From: Fusobacteriota bacterium
GTDB lineage: Bacteria; Fusobacteriota; Fusobacteriia; JAPLKR01
NCBI GenBank assembly: GCA_026387965.1
Contig: JAPLKR010000064.1
Span: 1-15,593, forward strand
Length of the DNA: 15,593 bases
Reading direction: 5' to 3'
Shown here: positions 1-5,251 of the stretch, piece by piece
How the letters are laid out: each line of letters opens with the position of its first letter
How positions within the stretch are numbered: position 1 is the stretch's first letter
Made by a program: the position numbers and the translations under genes
The notes under the pieces: generated by a model
The model's input: only the letters and a program-made list of their open reading frames with translations
Told to the model about the DNA's origin: nothing
The model's database searches: none

Positions 1-22
1 GGAACATAGGTTCGTGCCAAGC
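1..22 (+). rRNA. rrf: 5S ribosomal RNA, 3' end only
   Basis: The first 22 bases align by eye with the conserved 3' end of bacterial 5S rRNA: a GA-rich stretch, then TAGG, then a spaced G and the terminal GCCAAGC that closes helix I. The gene body lies outside the window to the left. An intrinsic terminator follows about 45 bases later, as expected at the end of an rRNA operon. The call is by motif only, because the 5' half cannot be checked. The exact 3' end could vary by one or two bases. Confidence 0.75.
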
Positions 23-68
23 ATTTTTTAATATTTATAACTGTTTATCAGTTTACATAAATCCATCC

Positions 69-100
69 ACTTAGTGCAATCGATGCTCTAAGTTTTTTTT
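69..100 (+). terminator. Intrinsic terminator of the upstream rRNA operon
   Basis: ACTTAG (69-74) pairs with CTAAGT (88-93). Inside is a T.T mismatch and then a GC/GC step around the loop AATCGAT. A run of eight T (93-100) follows directly. The position fits the end of the rRNA transcript on the + strand. The stem is short, so its strength is uncertain. Confidence 0.6.
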
Positions 101-117
101 ATTTTACCTTTATTTTC

Positions 118-156
118 AAACTTATCCACATGTTTTTCAACATTGTGGATAAGTTT
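118..156. promoter_or_regulatory. Inverted pair of perfect DnaA boxes
   Basis: TTATCCACA (122-130) and its reverse complement TGTGGATAA (144-152) both match the classical DnaA box exactly. They sit in 13-bp inverted arms (118-130 and 144-156) with centres 22 bp apart, about two helical turns. The spacer adds a further TGTT/AACA pairing around a TTTC loop, so the whole element could also form a hairpin or cruciform. It may bind DnaA for regulation or titration, or be an outlying part of an origin. The role is inferred. Confidence 0.6.
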
Positions 157-232
157 TGAACAATGAGAGGTAGTTTTTATTTGGGATGATAATTTTAATT
201 TATGCGCCATGTTACTTTAGGAGATGAACAGT

Positions 233-319
233 ATGTTTTTTGATAGAGTAGTTGGACTAGTTCAAACTATTTTCTCAATAGAAATAAATGAAATTATATA
301 TAAATTCTCAGGACGATGA
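233..319 (+). CDS. Possible 28-aa small protein
   Basis: A short ORF starts at ATG 233 with TAGGAG at 218-223, nine bases upstream, and ends at TGA 317. The product is MFFDRVVGLVQTIFSIEINE followed by IIYKFSGR: a short hydrophobic amphipathic segment with a basic end. An alternative in-frame ATG at 224 is too close to the ribosome binding site. No clear promoter was found just upstream and no family is recognised. It could be chance in AT-rich DNA. Confidence 0.2.
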   Translation: MFFDRVVGLVQTIFSIEINEIIYKFSGR

Positions 320-358
320 ATAATATAGTATTATATTCGATTATTAAAAAATATTATG

Positions 359-387
359 TTGTATTTTATAAATATTGGTGATATAGT
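359..387 (+). promoter_or_regulatory. Promoter of the exported-protein unit
   Basis: The -35 is TTGTAT (359-364) and the -10 is TATAGT (382-387), with a 17-bp spacer. TG-A precedes the -10, giving an extended -10. The expected start near 394 gives a leader of about 55 bases before the ATG at 449. It is the best match upstream of this gene. Confidence 0.6.
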
Positions 388-448
388 AAACTACAAACAT
401 ATAAATAAATATATATGCATATAATCAAATTGAATGTTAGGAGGGTGT

Positions 449-1357
449 ATGAAAAAAGTTGTAATATCGCTTTGCGGTAGTATTTTAGTCTCCTCTATTA
501 TTTTTGCCACTCCAGTCTCAACTTTTCCAGAAGCGGCAATAGCGGCAGGTACTGGCAATATGGCTCAACAGGCAGCGCTCCTGCCTACGGCGAGAATTGA
601 GTCTGGGAGTAGCTTCGTAAGCGCTGGTGACAGTAGTGTAGCTAAAAGTTCTAGACCTTTATTTGCTCAATATTTCAGCGACATGTCAGCACTGCCTGGC
701 TTTTCACTTGGGGCCCCTTCTGGTATGGTACCAGGGTGGGGGACAGTATTTTATGGCGCATCTATGGCAACTAGTTCAAGTACAAATGGTGGGTTGGATG
801 GGGGAATATCTCTAGGTATGGGATACGGAAATCCTTTTGATTTACTTGGAGGTTCAATCACATTAGGACTTGCGAGTGTAAATCCAGATGAAATTGGTAA
901 TGAGTTTGGAAATGCGGGGTATTATAGTATCAATACGGGACACTTTTTTGTAGATCAACAAATTGGGGTATCAATTGGAATGAATAATTTTGCTGGATGG
1001 CTTCCCACAGGAGCAGTTGGAGCTCCAAGTTACTCTGTAGCAGCAACAAAAATATTTGGAGTACCATTTCATCCAATTATTGCATCATTTGGGATAGGAA
1101 ATGGAAACTATACAGATGTAAGAAACTCTAACACTGCCGAGCCTTATCCATTTGCATCAGGGGCGATATATATTACACCACAAATTAGTTATATTATTGA
1201 TTATACATCCGGAATAACGACAACTGGATTTTCAATAGTACCGGTATACTGGGTTCCAGTAATTTTAAATGTTGGACTTTACGACTTATTTAACTACATT
1301 CCTAATCATACTAGACCATCTATTTCGACGGGACTATCGAGTGCTTTCACATTTTAG
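449..1357 (+). CDS. Predicted outer-membrane beta-barrel protein
   Basis: This is a 302-aa exported protein of unrecognised family. The ATG at 449 was chosen over the in-frame ATG at 434 because the ribosome binding site TTAGGAGGG (437-445) overlaps the latter. The N-terminus is basic and then hydrophobic (MKKVVISLCGSILVSS), a signal peptide with cleavage probably near residues 20-34. The mature part is rich in Gly, Ser and aromatic residues. It has repeated 8-10 residue stretches of alternating polarity, typical of transmembrane beta strands, for example GGSITLGLASV and SGAIYITPQISYII. The last residue is Phe (SSAFTF), the usual end of an outer-membrane barrel recognised by BamA. There are no Cys residues outside the signal region. 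The next gene follows after 12 bases, so the two are probably co-expressed. A barrel fold is well supported; the function (porin, transporter or surface protein) is unknown. Confidence 0.7.
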   Translation: MKKVVISLCGSILVSSIIFATPVSTFPEAAIAAGTGNMAQQAALLPTARIESGSSFVSAGDSSVAKSSRPLFAQYFSDMSALPGFSLGAPSGMVPGWGTVFYGASMATSSSTNGGLDGGISLGMGYGNPFDLLGGSITLGLASVNPDEIGNEFGNAGYYSINTGHFFVDQQIGVSIGMNNFAGWLPTGAVGAPSYSVAATKIFGVPFHPIIASFGIGNGNYTDVRNSNTAEPYPFASGAIYITPQISYIIDYTSGITTTGFSIVPVYWVPVILNVGLYDLFNYIPNHTRPSISTGLSSAFTF

Positions 1358-1369
1358 AGAGGAGGCGTT

Positions 1370-1663
1370 ATGAAAAAAATGTTGTCTATATTAATGGTAG
1401 CGGCAGCTCTTACAGCAAGTTCAGTAGTTGCGTATGCCGAAAGCGAGTCTAATGACTCTTCCAGTTCATCATCATCTGAATCATCATCATCATCATCGTC
1501 ATCGTCAGCTGGCGGCGGTTCTAATACTATCGTTGTTGGTGGCGGTGGCTCTAAAGGAGGCGGAAAAGGCGGTGGTGGCGCATCAATGGCAGCGTCTATA
1601 TCATCGGGAGTAGTGAGTCAAACGTCCAGCCCAGTAGCAAACCCAAGTCATCCAAAACCTTAA
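1370..1663 (+). CDS. Small secreted Ser/Gly-rich low-complexity protein
   Basis: This is a 97-aa protein of no recognised family. It starts with a clear signal peptide, MKKMLSILMVAAALTASSVV, with a likely cleavage after AYA (about residue 23). The mature chain has three parts: an acidic poly-Ser segment (about residues 24-46), a Gly-rich basic segment with SKGGGKGGGG (about 50-70), and a Ser/Ala/Pro tail. There is no lipobox, sortase motif or transmembrane anchor, so it is probably periplasmic or released. The ribosome binding site AGAGGAGG (1357-1365) overlaps the end of the barrel gene, giving tight coupling. A terminator follows 14 bases after the stop. Composition suggests an unfolded linker, adhesive or matrix-like peptide, or a substrate of the barrel; none is demonstrated. 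The clean signal peptide, start context and terminator support a real gene. Confidence 0.65.
   Translation: MKKMLSILMVAAALTASSVVAYAESESNDSSSSSSSESSSSSSSSSAGGGSNTIVVGGGGSKGGGKGGGGASMAASISSGVVSQTSSPVANPSHPKP
1466..1507 (+). repeat. TCA/TCG trinucleotide repeat encoding poly-Ser
   Basis: A near-perfect run of TCA codons, with a few TCT, TCG and one GAA interruption, encodes the poly-Ser segment of the small secreted protein. The unit is three bases, so slippage would change tract length without shifting the frame. Confidence 0.75.
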
Positions 1664-1677
1664 AATATTAATGATGA

Positions 1678-1707
1678 GTACCAGATTAATATCTGGTACT
1701 TTTTTTT
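1678..1707 (+). terminator. Intrinsic terminator after the exported-protein unit
   Basis: A perfect 9-bp stem, GTACCAGAT (1678-1686) with ATCTGGTAC (1691-1699), closes a TAAT loop and is followed by eight T (1700-1707). It separates the exported-protein unit from the rpmG cluster. Confidence 0.9.
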
Positions 1708-1716
1708 GTGTAACTA

Positions 1717-1745
1717 TTTACAAGTTTGATATAATATGATATAAT
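1717..1745 (+). promoter_or_regulatory. Promoter P1 of the rpmG-secE-nusG cluster
   Basis: The -35 is TTTACA (1717-1722) and the -10 is TATAAT (1740-1745), with a 17-bp spacer and an extended TG-A before the -10. The -10 lies in a 10-bp tandem repeat (GATATAATAT, then GATATAATAA, 1728-1747), so a second TATAAT at 1730 could also be used. The predicted leader to rpmG is about 100 bases. Confidence 0.65.
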
Positions 1746-1796
1746 AATATCTTGTGAGTGTACGAATTTGAACGTGATTATGTCAAACAAAAGAAC

Positions 1797-1832
1797 TTGA
1801 CATCTTGTTTGAATTATGTTAAACTGTATAAT
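1797..1832 (+). promoter_or_regulatory. Possible promoter P2 upstream of rpmG
   Basis: TTGACA (1797-1802) is a perfect -35. Seventeen bases on is TAAACT (1820-1825), and a perfect TATAAT lies at 1827-1832. The latter could instead pair with TTGTTT (1805-1810) at a 16-bp spacer. The best -35 and best -10 are 24 bp apart, so the true pairing is unclear. Two dyads cover it: ATGTCAA/TTGACAT (1780-1786, 1797-1803) and TCAAACAA/TTGTTTGA (1783-1790, 1805-1812). Confidence 0.45.
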
Positions 1833-1855
1833 GCGACAGATTAAAGGAGGTAGTG

Positions 1856-2005
1856 ATGAGAATTACTGTTCAAATGGAATGTACTGAGTGCAAAAGAAAA
1901 AATTACTCAACGACAAAAAACAAGAGGAACACTACTGGAAGAATGGAACTTCAAAAATTTTGTCCATTCGATAAAAAACAAACGTTACATAAAGAGGCTA
2001 AGTAG
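1856..2005 (+). CDS. rpmG: 50S ribosomal protein L33
   Basis: This is a 49-aa protein, the usual length for L33, a small component of the large subunit near the E site. The family pattern is plain: MRITVQMEC at the start, then [10 protein letters not shown], then [18 protein letters not shown]. Three of the four zinc-ribbon cysteines are present (Cys9, Cys12 and Cys36). The fourth position, in CPFD, is Asp, so the site is an incomplete CxxC pair. The start is ATG 1856 after AAAGGAGG (1843-1850). It is the first gene of the cluster and is followed, without a terminator, by tRNA-Trp and secE, the common bacterial order. The gene is too short for standard ORF size cut-offs and is easily missed. 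Confidence 0.93.
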   Translation: MRITVQMECTECKRKNYSTTKNKRNTTGRMELQKFCPFDKKQTLHKEAK

Positions 2006-2026
2006 GTTTGATTGGCCTTTTCGAGT

Positions 2027-2102
2027 AGGCTCATGGCTCAATTGGTAGAGCATCGGTCTCCAAAACCGAGGGTTGGGGGTTCGAGTCCTCCTGGGCCTGC
2101 CA
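2027..2102 (+). tRNA. trnW: tRNA-Trp (anticodon CCA)
   Basis: A complete cloverleaf is visible. The acceptor stem is AGGCTCA (2027-2033) with TGGGCCT (2092-2098), and the discriminator G is followed by encoded CCA (2100-2102). The D arm is GCTC/GAGC (2036-2051). The anticodon stem TCGGT/ACCGA encloses loop CTCCAAA, with anticodon CCA at 2060-2062. The T arm is GGGGG/CCTCC around TTCGAGT. It lies between rpmG and secE with no terminator, so it is probably cut from a joint transcript. Confidence 0.97.
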
Positions 2103-2125
2103 TTTTTTTGTATGTAAGGAGAACT

Positions 2126-2302
2126 ATGAAGAAGTTTTTCAATGATGTTATGATTGAATTTAGAAAAGTAGTTTGGGCAAAAAAAGAGGCAGCTATCAAT
2201 GCAACCGCATTGGTAATAGGGCTTTCGATTTTTGTTGGTATCTATGTAAGTGTTTTCGACTTGATTGTAATGAAAATTTTACAAGTATTAAGTGGGGTAT
2301 AA
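2126..2302 (+). CDS. secE: Preprotein translocase subunit SecE
   Basis: This is a 58-aa single-span SecE, the short form found outside Proteobacteria. SecE clamps SecY in the SecYEG inner-membrane channel. It has an amphipathic N-terminal helix with the conserved FRKVVW motif (residues about 12-17) and one transmembrane helix (about residues 26-53, from ALVIGLSIFVGIYVSVF). The usual Pro after VxW is Ala here (VVWAKK). The start is ATG 2126 after AAGGAGA (2116-2122). Earlier in-frame starts run through the tRNA and are not credible. nusG begins one base after the stop, the standard secE-nusG pairing. Confidence 0.93.
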   Translation: MKKFFNDVMIEFRKVVWAKKEAAINATALVIGLSIFVGIYVSVFDLIVMKILQVLSGV

Positions 2303-2303
2303 A

Positions 2304-2900
2304 ATGACGAATACTGAGAATAAATGGTATGTGATTCATACGTACTCTGGTTACGAGAAGAAAGTTAAAGCTGACTTAGAGAAAAAAATTGAAAATGATG
2401 ACTTCTTAAAAAGCAAAGTATTTAATGTATCGGTTCCTGAAGAGGATATTGTTGAAGTGAAAAAGGGCAAGCAAAAAACAATACAGAAAAAACTTTATAC
2501 CAGCTATGTTATGATTGAAATGGAAGTAGAAAAGATAATTGATTTAGATGGCTACGTTGTTGGGCATCGTGTAGATAGTGATGTATGGTATATCGTTAGA
2601 AACACAATCGGCGTTACTGGTTTTGTTGGTATTGGCACTGATCCTATCCCACTCGATGATGATGAAGTGGAAAAAATGGGACTTAGCGATAACGAGAATA
2701 AAGAGAGTGTTGTACATCATTTGATTAATCTTACGTATTCAAAAGGCAGTATGGTTACAATAGTTTCGGGTGCCTTCGCAGGAAACTCTGCAGAAGTGCT
2801 TGATATAGATTTAAAGAATCAAAAAGTAAAAGTTGAAATCACTTTATTTGGACGAAAAACACCCGTTGAGTTAAATCTTGACGAAGTAGAAATTTATTAG
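2304..2900 (+). CDS. nusG: Transcription termination/antitermination factor NusG
   Basis: NusG binds the RNA polymerase clamp, increases processivity, and links polymerase to Rho or the ribosome. The 198-aa product has an NGN domain starting at KWYVIHTYSGYEKKV (residues about 7-21) and a C-terminal KOW domain (about 142-198). The KOW domain has the family pattern GAFAG, then VEITLFGRKTPVEL. Between the strands around residues 77 and 97 (EMEVEK to WYIVRNT) there is an insert of roughly 17 residues relative to E. coli NusG, much smaller than the extra domain of Thermotoga. The start is ATG 2304, one base after the secE stop. A GTG at 2292 overlaps secE and has no better ribosome binding site. 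Its stop overlaps the rplK ribosome binding site. Confidence 0.95.
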   Translation: MTNTENKWYVIHTYSGYEKKVKADLEKKIENDDFLKSKVFNVSVPEEDIVEVKKGKQKTIQKKLYTSYVMIEMEVEKIIDLDGYVVGHRVDSDVWYIVRNTIGVTGFVGIGTDPIPLDDDEVEKMGLSDNENKESVVHHLINLTYSKGSMVTIVSGAFAGNSAEVLDIDLKNQKVKVEITLFGRKTPVELNLDEVEIY

Positions 2901-2909
2901 GAGGCATTC

Positions 2910-3335
2910 GTGGCTAAAGAGGTAATTGGAAAAGTTAAATTACAACTACAAGCTGGGAAAGCAAACCCTGCACCACCTGTTGGACCAGCACTTGGACAAC
3001 ATGGTGTAAATATCATGGAGTTCTGTAAAGCATTTAATGCAAGAACGCAAGATAAATTGGGATTTGTTATTCCGGTTGAAATAACAGTATATAAAGACAG
3101 AAGTTTTACATTCGTATTAAAAACTCCACCAGCATCTGACTTAATCAAAAAGGCAGCTAAAATTAAAGGTGGATCACCAAATTCAAAAAAGACAGAAGCA
3201 GGATCAATCACAACAGCTCAACTTCAAGAAATTGCTGAAACTAAAATGCAAGATCTTAATGCAGCTAACTTAGAAGGCGCTATGAAAATTATCGCTGGAA
3301 GTTGCAGAAGTATGGGAGTGAAAGTAACTGAGTAG
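2910..3335 (+). CDS. rplK: 50S ribosomal protein L11
   Basis: This is a 141-aa protein of normal length. L11 binds the GTPase-associated centre of 23S rRNA at the base of the L7/L12 stalk and is needed for stringent-response signalling through RelA. The N-terminal domain carries PPVGPALGQ (residues 22-30), the Pro-rich switch that is also the thiopeptide contact region. The C-terminal rRNA-binding domain ends with the typical SMGVKV stretch. The start is GTG 2910, set by TTAGGAGG (2897-2904), which overlaps the nusG stop codon. rplA follows after 64 bases that contain an L1 target-like element. Confidence 0.97.
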   Translation: MAKEVIGKVKLQLQAGKANPAPPVGPALGQHGVNIMEFCKAFNARTQDKLGFVIPVEITVYKDRSFTFVLKTPPASDLIKKAAKIKGGSPNSKKTEAGSITTAQLQEIAETKMQDLNAANLEGAMKIIAGSCRSMGVKVTE

Positions 3336-3360
3336 TACAAACGTCTAAAGTAAATATAAA

Positions 3361-3387
3361 GTGGGAGAGTAAACTCGAAAAAACCAC
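3361..3387 (+). promoter_or_regulatory. L1-binding-like mRNA element before rplA
   Basis: GTGGGAG (3361-3367) is followed by a GAG/CTC mini-stem (3367-3369, 3374-3376). The outer GTGG pairs with CCAC (3384-3387), directly before the rplA ribosome binding site. GUGGGAG is identical to the start of the L1-binding helix in 23S rRNA. L1 is known to repress its own mRNA by this kind of mimicry. The site could block rplA translation when free L1 accumulates. Confidence 0.6.
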
Positions 3388-3399
3388 AGGAGGAACTAA

Positions 3400-4107
3400 A
3401 TGGCAAAACTTGGAAAAAGAATGACTGGCGTTGCAACTAAAGTTGAAAAATTAAAACTTTATTCGCCAGAAGAAGCACTAAAATTAGTATTTGAAACAAA
3501 GTCAGCAAAATTTGACGAGAGCGTTGATATTGCATTTAGATTAGGGGTAGACCCAAAGCATGCAGATCAACAAATCAGAGGAACAGTTATACTTCCTCAT
3601 GGTACGGGTAAAGTAGTTAGAACACTTGTAATCACTCAAGGTGAGAACGTAGATAAAGCATTAGCGGCTGGAGCTGATTTCGCAGGTTCTGATGAGTATA
3701 TTGCTAAAATTTCTGGTGGATGGTTTGATTTTGATGTAGTTATTGCTACACCTGATATGATGCCTAAACTTGGAAGACTTGGAAAGGTTTTAGGAACTAA
3801 AGGACTTATGCCTAACCCGAAATCTGGAACAGTAACTACTAACGTAGCTCAAACTGTTGAAGAGTTTAAAAAAGGAAAAATCGCATACAGAGTAGACAAG
3901 TTCGGATCGATTCATTTGCCTATGGGGAAAGTATCGTTTGCTCCAGAGAAAATTATTGAAAACTTCAAAGTTGTTGTTGATGCAATTATTAAAGCAAAGC
4001 CTGCAACTTCAAAAGGTGTATATCTAAGAAGTGTTGGAATCTCATTGACAATGGGACCTGGGATCAAGTTAGATACGGGACTCCTTTCAAAATACATAAC
4101 TGAATAA
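3400..4107 (+). CDS. rplA: 50S ribosomal protein L1
   Basis: This is a 235-aa protein of normal length. L1 forms the mobile stalk at the E site of the large subunit and also represses its own operon. Landmarks are GVDPKHADQQIRGTVILPHGTGK (about residues 49-71, with the usual HADQQIRG core) and the L1 signature GTKGLMPNPKSGTVT (about 133-147). The start is ATG 3400 after ACAGGAGGAA (3388-3397). The L1 target-like element sits just upstream, and the gap to rplJ holds the L10 leader. Confidence 0.98.
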   Translation: MAKLGKRMTGVATKVEKLKLYSPEEALKLVFETKSAKFDESVDIAFRLGVDPKHADQQIRGTVILPHGTGKVVRTLVITQGENVDKALAAGADFAGSDEYIAKISGGWFDFDVVIATPDMMPKLGRLGKVLGTKGLMPNPKSGTVTTNVAQTVEEFKKGKIAYRVDKFGSIHLPMGKVSFAPEKIIENFKVVVDAIIKAKPATSKGVYLRSVGISLTMGPGIKLDTGLLSKYITE

Positions 4108-4121
4108 ATTAATTATACTAA

Positions 4122-4215
4122 ACTTAAGACAGCAGGTAAAAAAATAAACCCTGCCGAGGTTTTCATAGATATTATGAAAATTTTGACCCTTGTTTAGCGC
4201 AAGGGTATTATTTTT
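4122..4215 (+). promoter_or_regulatory. Ribosomal protein L10 leader
   Basis: The rplA-rplJ gap has the L10 leader pattern: AAGACAGCAGGT (4126-4137), then CCCTGCCGAGGT (4149-4160) with GCAGG/CCTGC pairing. A perfect 8-bp hairpin TTTTCATA/TATGAAAA follows (4160-4167, 4173-4180). Last is the hairpin ACCCTTG/CAAGGGT (4186-4206) with a T-rich tail (4207-4215), which looks like an attenuator. The L10-L7/L12 complex is known to bind such leaders and repress rplJL. Confidence 0.85.
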
Positions 4216-4233
4216 GATGAAGGAGGAATAGAC

Positions 4234-4722
4234 GTGGCAAACTTAAAAAATCAAGAAGCAGTTCAAGGGCTTGTTGAAAAAATCAAAGCATCAAATTCAA
4301 TTGCTTTCATTAACTACCAAGGAATCACAGTAAATCAAGCAAATGAACTTAGAAATTTAATGCGTGCAGAAAACGTTGAGTACATTGTTGCAAAAAATCG
4401 TTTTTTCAAAATTGCTTTAAAAGAAGCGGGAATTGAAGATAATTTTGATGATGTACTAGAAGGAACTACAGCATTCGCTTTCGCAAGCGGAAATGTAGAG
4501 GCACCTGCTAAAATTGCTTACAACTTTGGAAAAGATAAAAAGGTATTCGATCTTAAAGCTGGACTTTTAGATGGAAAAAGACTTTCACTTGCAGAAGTGA
4601 CAGCATTAGCGGCACTTCCGTCAAAAGAAGTACTGCTTACTCAAGTACTACAAGGTATATTGGGGCCAATCAGAAAACTTGCTTATGGGCTTGTTGATCT
4701 ACAAAGCAAAAAAGAAGCGTAA
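4234..4722 (+). CDS. rplJ: 50S ribosomal protein L10
   Basis: This is a 162-aa protein. L10 anchors the L7/L12 dimers to 23S rRNA to build the stalk that recruits translation GTPases. The N-terminal rRNA-binding domain has IAFINYQGITVNQANELRN (about residues 23-41) and YIVAKNRFFKIAL (about 50-62), both typical. The C-terminal helix (about 135-162, with LGPIRKLAYGLVDL) is the L7/L12 docking helix. The start is GTG 4234 after AAGGAGGA (4220-4227). It is likely controlled by the leader just upstream. rplL follows after 59 bases. Confidence 0.97.
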   Translation: MANLKNQEAVQGLVEKIKASNSIAFINYQGITVNQANELRNLMRAENVEYIVAKNRFFKIALKEAGIEDNFDDVLEGTTAFAFASGNVEAPAKIAYNFGKDKKVFDLKAGLLDGKRLSLAEVTALAALPSKEVLLTQVLQGILGPIRKLAYGLVDLQSKKEA

Positions 4723-4781
4723 TTAATAATTTTCAGTTAAAACAAAAAATATTATGTGTAAAATATTAGGAGGAATTTAAA

Positions 4782-5144
4782 ATGGCATTTAACAAAGAGA
4801 AGTTTATCGAAGATTTAAAAGCAATGACAGTATTAGAGCTTTCTGAACTAGTAACAACTCTAGAGGAAACTTTTGGAATCTCTGCAGCAGCTCCGGTAGC
4901 AGTAGCAGCAGTAGCAGCAGTAGTAGAGGAGCAAACTGAATTTGAAGTAATTCTTAAAGAAACAGGTGGAAACAAAATTAATGTAATTAAAGTTGTTAGA
5001 GCGATTACAGGACTTGGACTTAAGGAAGCTAAAGACTTAGTTGATGGAGCGCCTAAATCAGTTAAAGCTGGAGTATCTAAAGAAGAAGCTGCAGAAATTT
5101 CTAAACAACTTACTGAAGCTGGAGCTACAGCAGAAACTAAGTAG
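4782..5144 (+). CDS. rplL: 50S ribosomal protein L7/L12
   Basis: This is a 120-aa acidic stalk protein, present in several copies per ribosome, that binds EF-G and EF-Tu and stimulates GTP hydrolysis. The N-terminal dimerisation domain (about residues 1-32, [18 protein letters not shown]) leads into an Ala/Val-rich flexible hinge (about 33-50, [14 protein letters not shown]). The globular C-terminal domain carries [20 protein letters not shown], the factor-binding face. The start is ATG 4782 after TTAGGAGGAA. A strong terminator follows the stop, which closes the ribosomal-protein unit before rpoB. Confidence 0.98.
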   Translation: MAFNKEKFIEDLKAMTVLELSELVTTLEETFGISAAAPVAVAAVAAVVEEQTEFEVILKETGGNKINVIKVVRAITGLGLKEAKDLVDGAPKSVKAGVSKEEAAEISKQLTEAGATAETK

Positions 5145-5160
5145 TTTTACAAAACTTAAA

Positions 5161-5194
5161 AAAGCACTCTTTCATATGTAAAAGAGTGCTTTTT
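5161..5194 (+). terminator. Intrinsic terminator after rplL
   Basis: A 12-bp stem, AAAGCACTCTTT (5161-5172) with AAAGAGTGCTTT (5181-5192), closes the loop CATATGTA and ends in a T run (to 5194). The preceding A run means it could act in both directions. It lies between rplL and rpoB, where many bacteria allow partial read-through. Confidence 0.88.
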
Positions 5195-5206
5195 CAACAT
5201 CTATAT

Positions 5207-5235
5207 GTACACCTTGAGAATAACTTGAGGTGTAC
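5207..5235. promoter_or_regulatory. 12-bp inverted repeat between terminator and rpoB promoter
   Basis: GTACACCTTGAG (5207-5218) and CTTGAGGTGTAC (5224-5235) pair along 12 positions, two of them G.U in RNA, around the loop AATAA. No T run follows, so it is not a normal terminator. As DNA, the outer GTACACCT/AGGTGTAC is a perfect 8-bp dyad ending 16 bp before the rpoB -35. That position would suit an activator site or an RNA-processing hairpin on read-through transcripts. Confidence 0.5.
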
Positions 5236-5251
5236 TGTATTGTATTTTACG

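Larger units (their letters stand above)
101..448. other. Intergenic region with no convincing large gene
   Basis: About 350 bases lie between the rRNA terminator and the first exported-protein gene. They hold a palindromic pair of DnaA boxes (118-156), a possible 28-codon ORF (233-319), a very AT-rich segment (about 320-435), and a promoter with a leader for the downstream gene. No ORF above 60 codons is supported here. DnaA boxes beside an AT-rich stretch resemble the parts of a replication origin, but a full origin (many boxes, dnaA or dnaN nearby) is not visible. Confidence 0.6.

Noticed and set aside
1-433. A complete chromosomal origin
   Set aside because: Only two clear DnaA boxes are visible, with no dnaA, dnaN or rpmH nearby. 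Kept only as a DnaA-box element.
1428-1613. Open frame overlapping the Ser/Gly-rich gene in another frame, giving poly-His
   Set aside because: It is the frame-shifted reading of the TCA repeat, has no signal peptide or good ribosome binding site, and lies wholly inside a better-supported gene.
2012-2125. N-terminal extension of SecE through the tRNA
   Set aside because: The added residues are a translation of the tRNA-Trp gene. ATG 2126 has a ribosome binding site and gives the normal SecE length.
4114-4119. TATACT as a -10 for a separate rplJ promoter
   Set aside because: No acceptable -35 lies 15-19 bp upstream; the leader structure explains the region better.
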